From contig JAHEDZ010000003.1 in NCBI GenBank assembly GCA_024640955.1, positions 43,866 to 107,865 on the forward strand: a DNA stretch of 64,000 nt, read 5' to 3'. Shown here in pieces: positions 47,401 to 55,255 of the stretch. The stretch's first letter is position 1. Each line of letters starts with the position of its first letter. A program made the position numbers and the translations under genes. Source of the stretch: Oceanospirillaceae bacterium (GTDB taxonomy: Bacteria; Pseudomonadota; Gammaproteobacteria; Pseudomonadales; Balneatricaceae). The notes under the pieces were generated by a model. That model did no database searches. It had not been told where the DNA came from and saw only the letters and a list, made by a program, of their open reading frames with translations.

Positions 47401-47838
47401 ATGGAGAGTCAACTAAACAGTACGGCTACCGACGCTGCAATGCGGGACCTTGTAAGCAAGGCCAGCACTGGGGATACAATCAACGTAGTAACGCAAGCGC
47501 AATTCGACCGACTAAAACGACTCCTTGTTGAGTACAAAAAAGTGGGTTTGCGTCTATGCTTGTTAGACGAAGATGGCTACATACTGCGCCAAGTCTCGAG
47601 CCGCTCTAAGTCCGCACGAGTTGAGTCCGCCGGATTCAACGAGCAGCAGAAGAGGGTGCTTAAGGCCCTCGAGCGCGTACTCGAGGCCTGTGAGCGCGAA
47701 AAAATAAGCCTGGTTGGCTACAGTGATTCATTGGTTGCCGTACCAGCAGCGTTACTGCATACAGATTTGGCATCGGCAGAAGCCAGGGAGCTAGAGTGTG
47801 GCGAGGTCTATCTGGGCGCCGACATCCTGAAAAGTTAA
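47401..47838 (+). CDS. Hypothetical partner of the KfrA-like protein, 145 aa
   Basis: No family recognised. It has helical N- and C-terminal thirds around a small beta region (VGLRLCLLDEDGYILRQVSS). It starts 2 bp after the KfrA-like gene and is probably translationally coupled, suggesting the two act together. It is soluble, and contains no DNA-binding motif that I can see. Confidence 0.7.
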   Translation: MESQLNSTATDAAMRDLVSKASTGDTINVVTQAQFDRLKRLLVEYKKVGLRLCLLDEDGYILRQVSSRSKSARVESAGFNEQQKRVLKALERVLEACEREKISLVGYSDSLVAVPAALLHTDLASAEARELECGEVYLGADILKS

Positions 47839-47874
47839 AAAAAGACGACCAACCAGACCTGAGTGAGTAAGTAA

Positions 47875-48537
47875 ATGCCTAAAACTATCAGCGTTGTGCT
47901 CGCAGATGACCATCCAGTCGTACTAGCGGGGTACCAGCACCTGCTAGATGAGGATAGTGAAATTCATATCCTGGCCCAAACCGGTAGCGTTGATGATGCT
48001 GTTGATCTTTGTATTGAGCACAATCCTGATATTTTGGTACTAGATCTCGGACTGCCTGCGTCTAAAGGGGATGATCAAACGCATTCGCTTGGGGGTATGG
48101 AGGTCATAAAAGCGCTTGCCGAAAAAGGCTCAGATACCAAGGTGTTAATTTCTACGATGTTAGGCAAATCGCCGGTACCAGAGCGCGTCTTAAAGGCTGG
48201 TGCACACGGCTATTTGGTAAAAACTGAAGCGGCAGACGCGCTGGCTAATGCAATTCGCACAGTTGCCTCTGGCGGGCAGTACATCTCTCCATCAATCGCT
48301 AATGAGCTAGCTACGGAGAGCGACGCTATCAGTCGTATTGAGGAGCTATCTAAACGTGAGGTACAGATCTTTTTGCTACTCGCAGAGGGCTTGCCGGCCG
48401 TAGAAATCGCTGAGAAAACCAGCCTCAGCCCGAAAACAGTGCATGCGCATCGCGCCAACATCCTGCGTAAGCTGAGTCTCAAAAACAACTCAGACCTCGT
48501 TCGCTTCGCGCTCTCATCGGGCGTCATTCAGCAGTAG
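47875..48537 (+). CDS. NarL/FixJ-family response regulator
   Basis: A 220-residue transcription regulator. The receiver domain (1-130) has the phospho-acceptor Asp in ILVLDLGLPASKG and the Lys in LVKTE. The C-terminal LuxR-type HTH (about 150-215) carries LSKREVQIFLLLAEGL and ISLSPKTVHAHRANILRKL-like sequence. An insertion SKGDDQTHSLGG follows the phospho-Asp. It is the only clear DNA-binding response regulator in this signalling block, so it could be the output of one of the nearby hybrid kinases; this is inference. Confidence 0.93.
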   Translation: MPKTISVVLADDHPVVLAGYQHLLDEDSEIHILAQTGSVDDAVDLCIEHNPDILVLDLGLPASKGDDQTHSLGGMEVIKALAEKGSDTKVLISTMLGKSPVPERVLKAGAHGYLVKTEAADALANAIRTVASGGQYISPSIANELATESDAISRIEELSKREVQIFLLLAEGLPAVEIAEKTSLSPKTVHAHRANILRKLSLKNNSDLVRFALSSGVIQQ

Positions 48538-48542
48538 TTATT

Positions 48543-48830
48543 ATGGAAGTAGGAGCCAAGATAGCCGAAGATCCAAACAGCACTACAGCGCTCTGGTCTG
48601 CCATCTCGATTGGCGATCAAATTCAGCTAGAAGCTGATCTAATCGAGCAAGGGGTCAAGCGCCTCAGTAAATCAAAACTCTACACAGTCCTAGCCAAGGT
48701 TGATTCCCAAGGTGAGGCTTACTTCGATGCTTTTGTTGTTGAGTCTGATCTTGTCGACGGGCTAGTACACGTCTCTCCGGCGTTTATTTGCAACTACAAC
48801 AAGGCTGAGCAGACACCGCTGCTCACATAG
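48543..48830 (+). CDS. Hypothetical protein, 95 aa
   Basis: A small acidic soluble protein 5 bp after the NarL-type regulator and probably co-transcribed. Segments such as SIGDQIQLEADLIEQGVK and SPAFICNYNKAEQ show no recognised domain. Function unknown. Confidence 0.7.
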   Translation: MEVGAKIAEDPNSTTALWSAISIGDQIQLEADLIEQGVKRLSKSKLYTVLAKVDSQGEAYFDAFVVESDLVDGLVHVSPAFICNYNKAEQTPLLT

Positions 48831-48885
48831 TCATATCTGCTTAATCACTCGCTATTCGCTCCCGATTCATTAAGGATTATTGGCC

Positions 48886-48905
48886 AATGACGCAATTGTG
48901 TCATT
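48886..48905. promoter_or_regulatory. 20-bp near-perfect palindrome in the 48831-49114 gap
   Basis: AATGACGCAATTGTGTCATT pairs at nine of ten positions. It lies in an AT-rich gap between the unknown gene and phnA/yjdM, which also contains a perfect 14-bp AT palindrome (48953-48966) followed by ATTATACGTAA, similar to half of the KfrA-like palindrome. Regulator unknown. Confidence 0.4.
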
Positions 48906-49114
48906 TTGCTCGCGAAGGGCGTTGCCCCATTCTTTCAGCCATATAATTTAACATAATATATATTATACGTAACTATATATATCGATATTCCGGCGCTTAA
49001 GCCCGTGTGAAAGCACACTTACCAGCATCAAGAAAGCTATAAAGCCTTAGAAAAATTGGCGAATTAAATCGCAACCCGTTAGCCTAAGCGCTCTCGAATC
49101 AAGGAAGCGTTTTA

Positions 49115-49468
49115 ATGAGCACCGAACTACCACCCTGCCCGCAGTGTAACTCTCCCTATGCCTACGAGGATCAGCAGATGCTCATCTGCCCTGAGTGTGG
49201 CCACGAATGGGATCCAGCGGCGAACGCTATTGATGAAACTACTGATGAGGACGTTTTGGTCGTCAAAGACTCAAATGGTAACGAGCTCAATGAAGGCGAT
49301 TATGTAACGTTAATTAAGGACCTTAAGGTTAAAGGCTCATCGAATATTGCGAAGATCGGTACGCGCGCAAAGATTGGGCGTCTTGTGGATGGCGATCACG
49401 ACCTAGACTGCAAAATGGATGGTTTCGGCGCAATCATGCTGAAGTCGCAGTTCGTTAAGAAAGCTTAA
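49115..49468 (+). CDS. yjdM: PhnA/YjdM zinc-ribbon protein
   Basis: A 117-residue protein with an N-terminal zinc ribbon: [20 protein letters not shown] then CGHEW, four cysteines. The C-terminal SH3-like domain reads [26 protein letters not shown], ending with [11 protein letters not shown]. Named PhnA historically, but its function in phosphonate metabolism is not established. AAGGAAG precedes the ATG. A 229-bp non-coding stretch follows. Confidence 0.94.
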   Translation: MSTELPPCPQCNSPYAYEDQQMLICPECGHEWDPAANAIDETTDEDVLVVKDSNGNELNEGDYVTLIKDLKVKGSSNIAKIGTRAKIGRLVDGDHDLDCKMDGFGAIMLKSQFVKKA

Positions 49469-49697
49469 TAGCTTTTTAAAACAATAATCTATGCGCACTA
49501 TCTGAGGTTTTATGTAAGGCGCTTTCCGCTTTTTTGGTAAAAGCCAAAATCCTCCTCCAGTAAAATGATCTAGCGTAATAGATAGCGCTGCTAAGTTATT
49601 ATTTTCTGGCGCTATTTCATCTCTAAGCTAGACTGAAGCTATCTGTATTTTACGCCTGAATGCAGCAGCAGGCAGCGCTCAATATATCGAGGAGTTT

Positions 49698-51242
49698 ATG
49701 GATAGTCTCTCACAGCTTGCTAGTTTTGTTTTAAGCCACATTACAGGGCTGATCACCCTTTTAATAATCCTTGGCATTGGCATACTTTATGTACAGGATC
49801 GCAGTCAGGTCGATCAGACAATACGACGCAACTACCCTGTTATTGGTCGCTTTCGTTATCTTTTCGAAGACCTTGGCGTCTTCTTTCGTCAATATTTCTT
49901 TGCACTAGACCGTGAGGAGATGCCGTTTAACCGCGCCGACCGCTCCTGGGCGTACCGAGCCGCAAAGCGAGAATCAACGCTGCAAGCCTTTGGATCAACC
50001 CGTGTCCACCATGAGGGCGACGTGGTTTTTGCGAATGCGGTTATCCCCTTCACCGGAGAGAGCCAAAATTCACCAATTACTTTCGGGCCAAAGTGCCAAG
50101 CTCCCTACACTACTGACCGACTTTTCCATATCTCAGGCATGAGCTATGGCGCCATCTCTAAGCCCGCCGTTACGGCACTTGCGCTAGGAGCCAAGCAAGC
50201 AGGTATCTGGATCAACACTGGTGAAGGCGGTGCTAGTGACGCGCATCTGGAGTCTGGTGCCGATCTTGTCTACCAGATTGGCACCGCTAAATACGGAGTT
50301 CGCACATCAGAGGGGAATCTGGATCCCGAAAAGCTCAGATCGCTAGCCGCGCGAGAGTCTGTAAAGATGTTTGAGATAAAGATTAGCCAGGGAGCCAAAC
50401 CGGGTAAAGGCGGGATTCTGCCGGCAGACAAGGTAACCCCGGAAATTGCAGCCCAGCGTGGTATTCCTGCCGGTGAGGCGAGTATCTCACCGCCTGGTCA
50501 TCAAGAGATAAACAGCGCTGCTGAGCTCTTCGACTTCATCCACGAGGTTCGCGAGATTACTGGAAAGCCGACCGGCTTCAAGGTCTGTATCGGCAATATA
50601 GATGACTTTAGAGCTGTACTCGAAGTATTGATATCTGATGCCCAAAAAGCGGCTGATTTAGCCACTGCTGAGCAATCAAAACAGGTGTTTCAAACTTACC
50701 TGACAGACTACGCTCCCGACTTTATTACTCTCGATAGCGGTAATGGTGGTACCGGAGCAGCTCCTATGTCATTAATCGATGCCGCTGGGATGAATATTCA
50801 AGAGTCTCTCCCCTCGGTGGTCAATCTACTCACTTCGATGGGGTTGCGTGACCGGATACGGCTGGTCGCGTCAGGCAAGCTGATTACACCTGTCGATGTT
50901 GCCTGGGCGTTGTGTGCCGGCGCCGACTGCGTTACTAGTGCTCGCGGCTTTATGTTTTCGCTAGGATGTATACAGGCTCTACAGTGCCATCAGAACACGT
51001 GCCCAACCGGAATAACGACACATAACAAGAAGTTACAACGCGGATTGGATGCAAAAGTTAAATCGAATCGTGTCGCTAACTACGCTAACGAGATGCATTC
51101 AGAACTGGACACAATTGCACACAGCTGCGGTGCCGCTAACGCTTCAATGCTGAATCGCAGTCATGCGTTGATTTACGTCGGCAACCAGCGCGCCGTGTCG
51201 ATGACACAGGTCTACGCTGGTGATTTAACGCATGAGAAGTAG
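49698..51242 (+). CDS. FMN-binding glutamate synthase family protein (GltB2-like)
   Basis: A 514-residue protein with an N-terminal membrane helix (about 10-28) followed by a glutamate-synthase central/FMN domain. Motifs are ISGMSYGAISKPAVTAL, the flavin-site GEGGASDAHLESG-type segment, TLDSGNGGTGAAPMS and the iron-sulfur-cluster-like CIQALQCHQNTCPTGI. Such proteins occur alone and lack the amidotransferase domain, so they are not canonical GOGAT; their physiological electron donor and substrate are unknown. GAGGAG upstream of the ATG. Confidence 0.9.
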   Translation: MDSLSQLASFVLSHITGLITLLIILGIGILYVQDRSQVDQTIRRNYPVIGRFRYLFEDLGVFFRQYFFALDREEMPFNRADRSWAYRAAKRESTLQAFGSTRVHHEGDVVFANAVIPFTGESQNSPITFGPKCQAPYTTDRLFHISGMSYGAISKPAVTALALGAKQAGIWINTGEGGASDAHLESGADLVYQIGTAKYGVRTSEGNLDPEKLRSLAARESVKMFEIKISQGAKPGKGGILPADKVTPEIAAQRGIPAGEASISPPGHQEINSAAELFDFIHEVREITGKPTGFKVCIGNIDDFRAVLEVLISDAQKAADLATAEQSKQVFQTYLTDYAPDFITLDSGNGGTGAAPMSLIDAAGMNIQESLPSVVNLLTSMGLRDRIRLVASGKLITPVDVAWALCAGADCVTSARGFMFSLGCIQALQCHQNTCPTGITTHNKKLQRGLDAKVKSNRVANYANEMHSELDTIAHSCGAANASMLNRSHALIYVGNQRAVSMTQVYAGDLTHEK

Positions 51243-51256
51243 CTTGCTCTGAGGCA

Positions 51257-51646
51257 TCAGTGTGAAAAAAGACGCTGCTGAAGGTCAGTGCTCACGCTGT
51301 CGAGATCCAGATGCATAAGCAGGTCCCACTGCAGTGCACGACGTGATGAGCGGTGCACCTCAAAACCGTATTTATCCAACAGACGGATTCGACGATCGAT
51401 TTCAGGGCAGCACTGACACGATGGCATTACCATTTGCTGATTGCCCTGCTCGGCGGCGATAAAGTTCAACAGAAAACAGAGCTCTGCGCCCTGCTCGTCT
51501 TTCCAGCGAGTGAGTACACGATGATGTGTGTGCCTATCGACTGACTCTGTCTCAAGCAGCACAGACTCGGTGTAGCTCCAGTGCGATTGGAGCACCTGCT
51601 CAACTTTGAGGGCTTGCTGTCGTTCGGTCTTTGCGATGCTAGTCAT
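51257..51646 (-). CDS. Hypothetical protein, 129 aa
   Basis: A soluble protein with no recognised family. Features are a helical start, a central THHRVLTRWKDEQGAELCF and a CQCCPEIDRRIRLLDKYGF segment with three cysteines near each other, which could bind a metal. GGAG lies ten bases before the ATG at 51646. It is convergent with the GltB2-like gene. Confidence 0.65.
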   Translation of the reverse strand: MTSIAKTERQQALKVEQVLQSHWSYTESVLLETESVDRHTHHRVLTRWKDEQGAELCFLLNFIAAEQGNQQMVMPSCQCCPEIDRRIRLLDKYGFEVHRSSRRALQWDLLMHLDLDSVSTDLQQRLFSH

Positions 51647-51732
51647 GAGAACAAAACTCCACTTTATTCATTGCTTAAAGTTGAGTTAGCAAGCCCTATG
51701 CCAATTCACCGCATCGCTTATAACCTTTCTAG

Positions 51733-52317
51733 CTAGCCGCGAACTATCGCTGACACGCCGATCAGCATCGGGTGTAACCAGATCGCGAATACACCTGTGA
51801 GTACTACGCCCACGACAAGTGTGAGGATAGTTGCCCCTGCGGTTGCAGCGGCTGGCCCTAGACCGGCAGCGCGGTCAGCTTTACGGTGCTTGATGAAAGC
51901 CAATACACCCCAAGCCAAAAAGCTACCGAATAGAATGAGATCAGCGAGGGTTCCGTTGACCAGTAGGTGCGCTATCGCCCAGGTTTTCACCGCTATCAGC
52001 ATTGGGTGACCAAGTCGGGCCTTAATGGCATTGCCCGGCACATAGGTCGCCGCAAGAAAGATAAACGCAATAAGCATGAGCAGTGCGGTGACGTGAGAAA
52101 GGAAAGCGGGCGGGTGCCAGATCCACACCGGCTCCATGCGAGCTGCGCCGTAACCGGTCGCTATCAGGTATAGACCAAGCACCGAGATCAGACTAAACAG
52201 CCCTTTCCAAGCCCCTACCCCAAGTTTTTCCGCCAGGTTTTCTCGCGTTGCGGGTTGCATGGCAGGCAGAAGATGAATGCCCAGGAATAGAACTAGCCCG
52301 ATCACCAGTGATGTCAT
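51733..52317 (-). CDS. NnrU family membrane protein
   Basis: A 194-residue protein with five to six hydrophobic helices (for example VIGLVLFLGIHLLPAM and FLAWGVLAFIKHRKA). It has the NnrU features GVGAWKGLFSLISVLGLYLIA-type and HPPAFLSHVTALLM segments. NnrU is linked to nitric-oxide/denitrification gene clusters, but no denitrification gene is adjacent. The ATG at 52317 overlaps the stop of the upstream gene (ATGA), so the pair form an operon. Confidence 0.88.
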   Translation of the reverse strand: MTSLVIGLVLFLGIHLLPAMQPATRENLAEKLGVGAWKGLFSLISVLGLYLIATGYGAARMEPVWIWHPPAFLSHVTALLMLIAFIFLAATYVPGNAIKARLGHPMLIAVKTWAIAHLLVNGTLADLILFGSFLAWGVLAFIKHRKADRAAGLGPAAATAGATILTLVVGVVLTGVFAIWLHPMLIGVSAIVRG

Positions 52318-52793
52318 TTAACAGCTCCTTGATGCTGATTTATCCATGTCTCAATGTTTTGGGCTACAGTCGCTAGCTGGCGATGCGCACCCGGTAATAT
52401 ATCCGTACTGCTGAGTATCAGTGCGGGTTGTTCATATCGCTGCAGTAACAGCCGTCCGCCACTCCCTTTTACACCACCGAATCCGGGCTCCATCTTCAAG
52501 CAAGATATCTCGCCCAGCGCACCGCTCCAGCGATTAATCCCCGATAACAGCCCGATACTCATCAAGCGGTATTCACTCTTGTTGGTGTCGAGTTGCAGCC
52601 GGTGGTACTTCTGCAACGCCAAAATAGCGATCAACAGAAAGTTGAACAGCGTAAAGTGCAGTGGTTTTAGCCCAGTCTCAACTACCAGAGCAAGAAACCA
52701 GAATAGCCCGAATAGAGCGACACACAGCAGCGCCAGTACAACTGGAAACTGCTGATATTCAAGTTGATCTTGCTTCTCTACTAGAATACGCAT
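52314..52793 (-). CDS. Hypothetical membrane protein, 159 aa
   Basis: A membrane-anchored protein with two hydrophobic helices in the first half (FPVVLALLCVALFGLFWFLA and LFNFLLIAILALQK) and a cytosolic beta-rich C-terminal part. ATG 52793 is preferred over a TTG at 52841 with no good SD. ATGA overlap couples it to the NnrU gene. It resembles PH-like membrane proteins in outline but no family is assigned. Confidence 0.65.
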   Translation of the reverse strand: MRILVEKQDQLEYQQFPVVLALLCVALFGLFWFLALVVETGLKPLHFTLFNFLLIAILALQKYHRLQLDTNKSEYRLMSIGLLSGINRWSGALGEISCLKMEPGFGGVKGSGGRLLLQRYEQPALILSSTDILPGAHRQLATVAQNIETWINQHQGAVK

Positions 52794-52838
52794 ACTTAGA
52801 GTTTGGGCATTACGGATCAATCTTACAAGCGATATACT

Positions 52839-52854
52839 CAAACAAATTTGTTTG
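52839..52854. promoter_or_regulatory. 16-bp perfect palindrome between divergent genes
   Basis: CAAACAAATTTGTTTG is a perfect palindrome 11 bp before the ATG of the FrnE-like gene, and 46 bp from the divergent membrane-protein start. It overlaps the SD of the FrnE-like gene (GGAGG at 52854-52858), so a bound regulator or a hairpin could control translation or transcription. Confidence 0.5.
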
Positions 52855-52864
52855 GAGGTCTGTA

Positions 52865-53473
52865 ATGAAGCTGATCTATGTTCTCGATCCTATGTGCTCC
52901 TGGTGTTGGGCCTTTCGTCCCCAGCTAGAACGGTTTTTAAACGCTCACCCTGAGTTGGAGGTAAAGCTAATACTGGGCGGTTTGGCACCCGATTCCGATG
53001 AACCTATGCCTGCAGCTCAACGGCAACAGATCGAGCAGATTTGGCATCGCATCGCAGAACAGACTGGGGCCGAGTTTAACTATGAGTTCTGGCAGCACAA
53101 CACTCCCAGACGCTCCACCTATCAGGCCTGTCGGGCTGTCATTGCTGCTGGGCAGTTGGCCAACAAGTCAAGCGCTATGGTTGATGCGATACAGCATGCA
53201 TACTATCAGCGAGCGATGAATCCAAGTGACACATCCACATTGGTACAACTGGCTGTTGAACTCGGTATGGGCGAAGCGAATTTTACAGCAGCGCTCGTTA
53301 GCGAGGCGGTCGATAACCACTTCCAGCAAGATTTAGCACACGCACGTTCGATCGGTATTTCAGGCTTTCCAGCGCTTGTGCTCGAGGTGAATGGAGCGCA
53401 CGAGGCGCTGGCACTCGGATATACAGAGAGCGCCAAAATCGAGCAGCGGTTCAGCCGACTCACAGCGGTATAG
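52865..53473 (+). CDS. FrnE-like DsbA-family thiol oxidoreductase
   Basis: A 202-residue DsbA-fold protein with a CSWC active site (Cys11 and Cys14) in LDPMCSWCWAF near the N-terminus, a helical insertion domain, and cis-proline segment SGFPALVL. It lacks a signal peptide, so it is cytosolic, like FrnE of Deinococcus. The start is ATG 52865 with GGAGG at ideal spacing; a longer frame to 52661 runs through the divergent gene and is not used. Redox partner unknown. Confidence 0.9.
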   Translation: MKLIYVLDPMCSWCWAFRPQLERFLNAHPELEVKLILGGLAPDSDEPMPAAQRQQIEQIWHRIAEQTGAEFNYEFWQHNTPRRSTYQACRAVIAAGQLANKSSAMVDAIQHAYYQRAMNPSDTSTLVQLAVELGMGEANFTAALVSEAVDNHFQQDLAHARSIGISGFPALVLEVNGAHEALALGYTESAKIEQRFSRLTAV

Positions 53474-53612
53474 GGCTCGAGTCTCTATCTAGGGCGTTTA
53501 CTGCTTCGGGTAGAGTGTCTCGAACGATTGGGTTGGCGTCAGCACCGCATGCACCGCCATTCCAGTGTATCAGCAGCTGTTTTCGGTTAGCTTCGAGTAG
53601 ACGCTCGATGCT
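53460..53612 (-). pseudogene. Possible decayed gene remnant (about 50 codons)
   Basis: Minus-strand frame that opens directly after a TAA and has no ATG/GTG start. It reads as protein-like sequence (LLIHWNGGACGADANP, then VRDTLPEAVNALDRDS). It overlaps the end of the FrnE-like gene by 14 bp. Its family is not recognised. It is offered as a remnant, not a working gene. Confidence 0.3.
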
Positions 53613-53793
53613 TTAAGTATCGAACCCGGGCTGTTTTAAGTAGTAAACCGTCATACTTTTTTAAATCGCAAGGAGTAAGCCAACTTTTAGCTTTACTTGC
53701 GTAGGTTCTGTTCATGAAAAGTTGGTGTTGAAGTATATATAATAAATCTCTAATATACTGCGACTTTACACACTATCGAGAGAACGACAACTC
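53474..53793. other. Gap upstream of YeeE/YedE genes
   Basis: A 320-bp stretch with no complete gene. It contains the remnant at 53460-53612 and an AT-rich promoter region at about 53730-53765 that carries an inverted repeat. Confidence 0.5.
53732..53759. promoter_or_regulatory. Inverted repeat upstream of YeeE/YedE genes
   Basis: AGTATAT (53732-53738) and ATATACT (53753-53759) form a perfect 7-bp inverted repeat separated by 14 bp, 34 bp before the first YeeE/YedE start, inside AT-rich promoter-like sequence. This is the place expected for an ArsR/BigR-type repressor of sulfur-transport genes, but the regulator is not in the window. Confidence 0.45.
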
Positions 53794-54231
53794 ATGGAAA
53801 TAGTAAACTTCACCCCCGTACCCGCCTTCATTGGCGGAGCGTTGATTGGGCTATCTGCAGCCCTTTTGTTACTCCTCAAAGGACGGGTGGCCGGTATTTC
53901 GGGTATTGCCGGTGGCATCATCCTGCCTGAAAAAGGTGATGTGCCTTGGCGTGTCCTCTTTGTACTGGGCCTTATTCTTGGTGGCCTGATTTATCAGTTT
54001 TTCGATCTGGGTCCCGATGTGGCACTAATCGAAGCACAGACTGATAAAGGCATGCTGATTGTGGCAGGTCTGTTGGTCGGTATCGGTACTACGGTCGGTA
54101 CCGGCTGCACCAGCGGCCACGGCATCTGTGGACTTGCGCGCCGCAGCCCCCGCTCACTGGTCGCTACACTTACCTTTATGGCAAGCGCGATGGTGACAGT
54201 ATTTATGGTTCGTCACCTAGGAGGTGCCTGA
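53794..54231 (+). CDS. YeeE/YedE family sulfur transporter, first subunit
   Basis: A 145-residue membrane protein with about four helices, the half-size version of the YeeE/YedE (DUF395/PF04143) family. It carries the cysteine motif GTTVGTGCTSGHGICGLARRSPRS expected to contact thiosulfate (no more than its core GCTSGHGICG is needed for recognition). Family members import thiosulfate or related sulfur species. It precedes the second subunit with 1 bp between stop and next ATG, so they probably assemble. Confidence 0.9.
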   Translation: MEIVNFTPVPAFIGGALIGLSAALLLLLKGRVAGISGIAGGIILPEKGDVPWRVLFVLGLILGGLIYQFFDLGPDVALIEAQTDKGMLIVAGLLVGIGTTVGTGCTSGHGICGLARRSPRSLVATLTFMASAMVTVFMVRHLGGA

Positions 54232-54232
54232 T

Positions 54233-54685
54233 ATGATGCCGCTAATTGCTGCTCTGGTTGCTGGTACCCTCTTCGGTTTGGGATTGGCAGTTGCCGGTAT
54301 GATCGATCCAGCGAAAGTTGTTAATTTTCTGGATATCTTTGGTACTTGGGATCCCTCCCTTGCGTTCGTTATGGGTGGTGGTCTGCTTGTAAACGCGATC
54401 GCAACCCCGTTTATTATGCGTCGTAAGACTCCAATTCTTGCTGAGTTTTTCCGCACGCCGACCAAGCATCAGGTGGATAAGCGTTTGATTATTGGTGGTG
54501 TACTCTTCGGTGCCGGTTGGGGGATTGGCGGTTACTGTCCTGGCCCTATGCTGACCTCGCTGAGCTTTGCCAATAGCGACATTATTGTTGTGGTTGGCGC
54601 TTATGTTGTTGGCACCTTCCTAGCCCGCACAATGCTGCGCGCTTGGGAGCGTGATCAACTGACTCAGGCGCAGAAGGATCAATAA
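54233..54685 (+). CDS. YeeE/YedE family sulfur transporter, second subunit
   Basis: A 150-residue membrane protein with about four helices and the family motif GAGWGIGGYCPGPMLTSL. ATG 54233 is preceded by AGGAGG inside the end of the first subunit. Together the pair equal one full-length YeeE. A hairpin terminator lies 78 bp after the stop. Confidence 0.9.
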   Translation: MMPLIAALVAGTLFGLGLAVAGMIDPAKVVNFLDIFGTWDPSLAFVMGGGLLVNAIATPFIMRRKTPILAEFFRTPTKHQVDKRLIIGGVLFGAGWGIGGYCPGPMLTSLSFANSDIIVVVGAYVVGTFLARTMLRAWERDQLTQAQKDQ

Positions 54686-54762
54686 ACCTGCGTAGAGTAA
54701 TCTGCGACTGGTATATTCTGGGGCTGCTAATGCCCTGTCGGTTCAGTTGAACACTAATACAG

Positions 54763-54792
54763 AGAAGGGAGGCTAAATAGCCTCCCTTCTTT
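54763..54792 (+). terminator. Hairpin terminator after YeeE/YedE genes
   Basis: AGAAGGGAGGCT (54763-54774) and AGCCTCCCTTCT (54779-54790) form a 12-bp perfect stem with an AAAT loop, followed by a short T run. Confidence 0.8.
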
Positions 54793-54825
54793 GGTGTGAA
54801 AGCAGCGTAGACTTTCCCTATAAAT

Positions 54826-54977
54826 TTAAGTCCGCTTTTCGATGGGCGAATAAATCTTACCTTTCTCCCGCTTGCCGACAGCGAGAACATAGACCAGCAA
54901 TTCATCATCAACAACTTCATATTGCCTGAGAGATTAGAGAAGATGGGTTTCTCTTTAGTTCTGATATGCTTACGGAA
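54826..54977 (-). pseudogene. Decayed RelE/ParE-type toxin gene
   Basis: The minus-strand frame ending at TAA 54826-54828 reads QYEVVDDELLVYVLAVGKRE and continues KGKIYSPIEKRT, the characteristic C-terminus of RelE-type toxins. Just upstream, in another frame, are FRKHIRTKEKPIFSNLSGN, like the middle of the same family. The intervening strand (YRLVY region) is missing, and the two frames meet within about 15 bp, so a deletion/frameshift has broken the gene. No start, no antitoxin gene and no palindrome were found near it. Confidence 0.65.
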
Positions 54978-55209
54978 AAATCTGCTAAAACATGCTGCTT
55001 AAAACACCCTATATTGGTCCAAAAATTGATCTTAATTTAGGTCATTTTCTCTGAATGTTCTAGGAAATAACATAAACATCTGCTTCGGATTCCACAGACT
55101 GCAACACCAACGACGCTGAATGATGGGTAAATCTAAGACCCAAATTTCAATTTGCCGGACATGTTTAAGCCATTGTTTAGACTTACACCCACCTCGAATT
55201 CCGCCTGTG

Positions 55210-55233
55210 AAATGACCGCTATGGGTCGAAAAC
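55210..55233. repeat. Short intergenic repeat, copy a
   Basis: AAATGACCGCT-ATGGGTCGAAAAC, similar to copy b at 58212-58235 (AAATGTCGCTTATGGGTCGCTAAC). Both lie just 3' of a hybrid kinase gene. Probably an intergenic repeat family; no function assigned. Confidence 0.4.
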
Positions 55234-55255
55234 GCAGCTGGGCATTAGGAAAACA

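Larger units (their letters stand above)
54686..55255. other. Gap between YeeE/YedE genes and PBP-sensor kinase
   Basis: A 570-bp stretch with no intact gene. It contains the hairpin terminator (54763-54792), the toxin remnant (54826-54977) and a short intergenic repeat (55210-55233). The rest is AT-rich and appears decayed. Confidence 0.6.

Noticed and set aside
39583-49468. Genomic island inserted at tRNA-Leu
   Set aside because: No integrase and no repeated copy of the tRNA 3' end were found, although the region is rich in signalling genes.
54582-54920. A 112-aa minus-strand open frame over the end of the YeeE/YedE gene
   Set aside because: Most of it is antisense to a real transporter gene. 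Its first codons overlap the toxin remnant in another frame.
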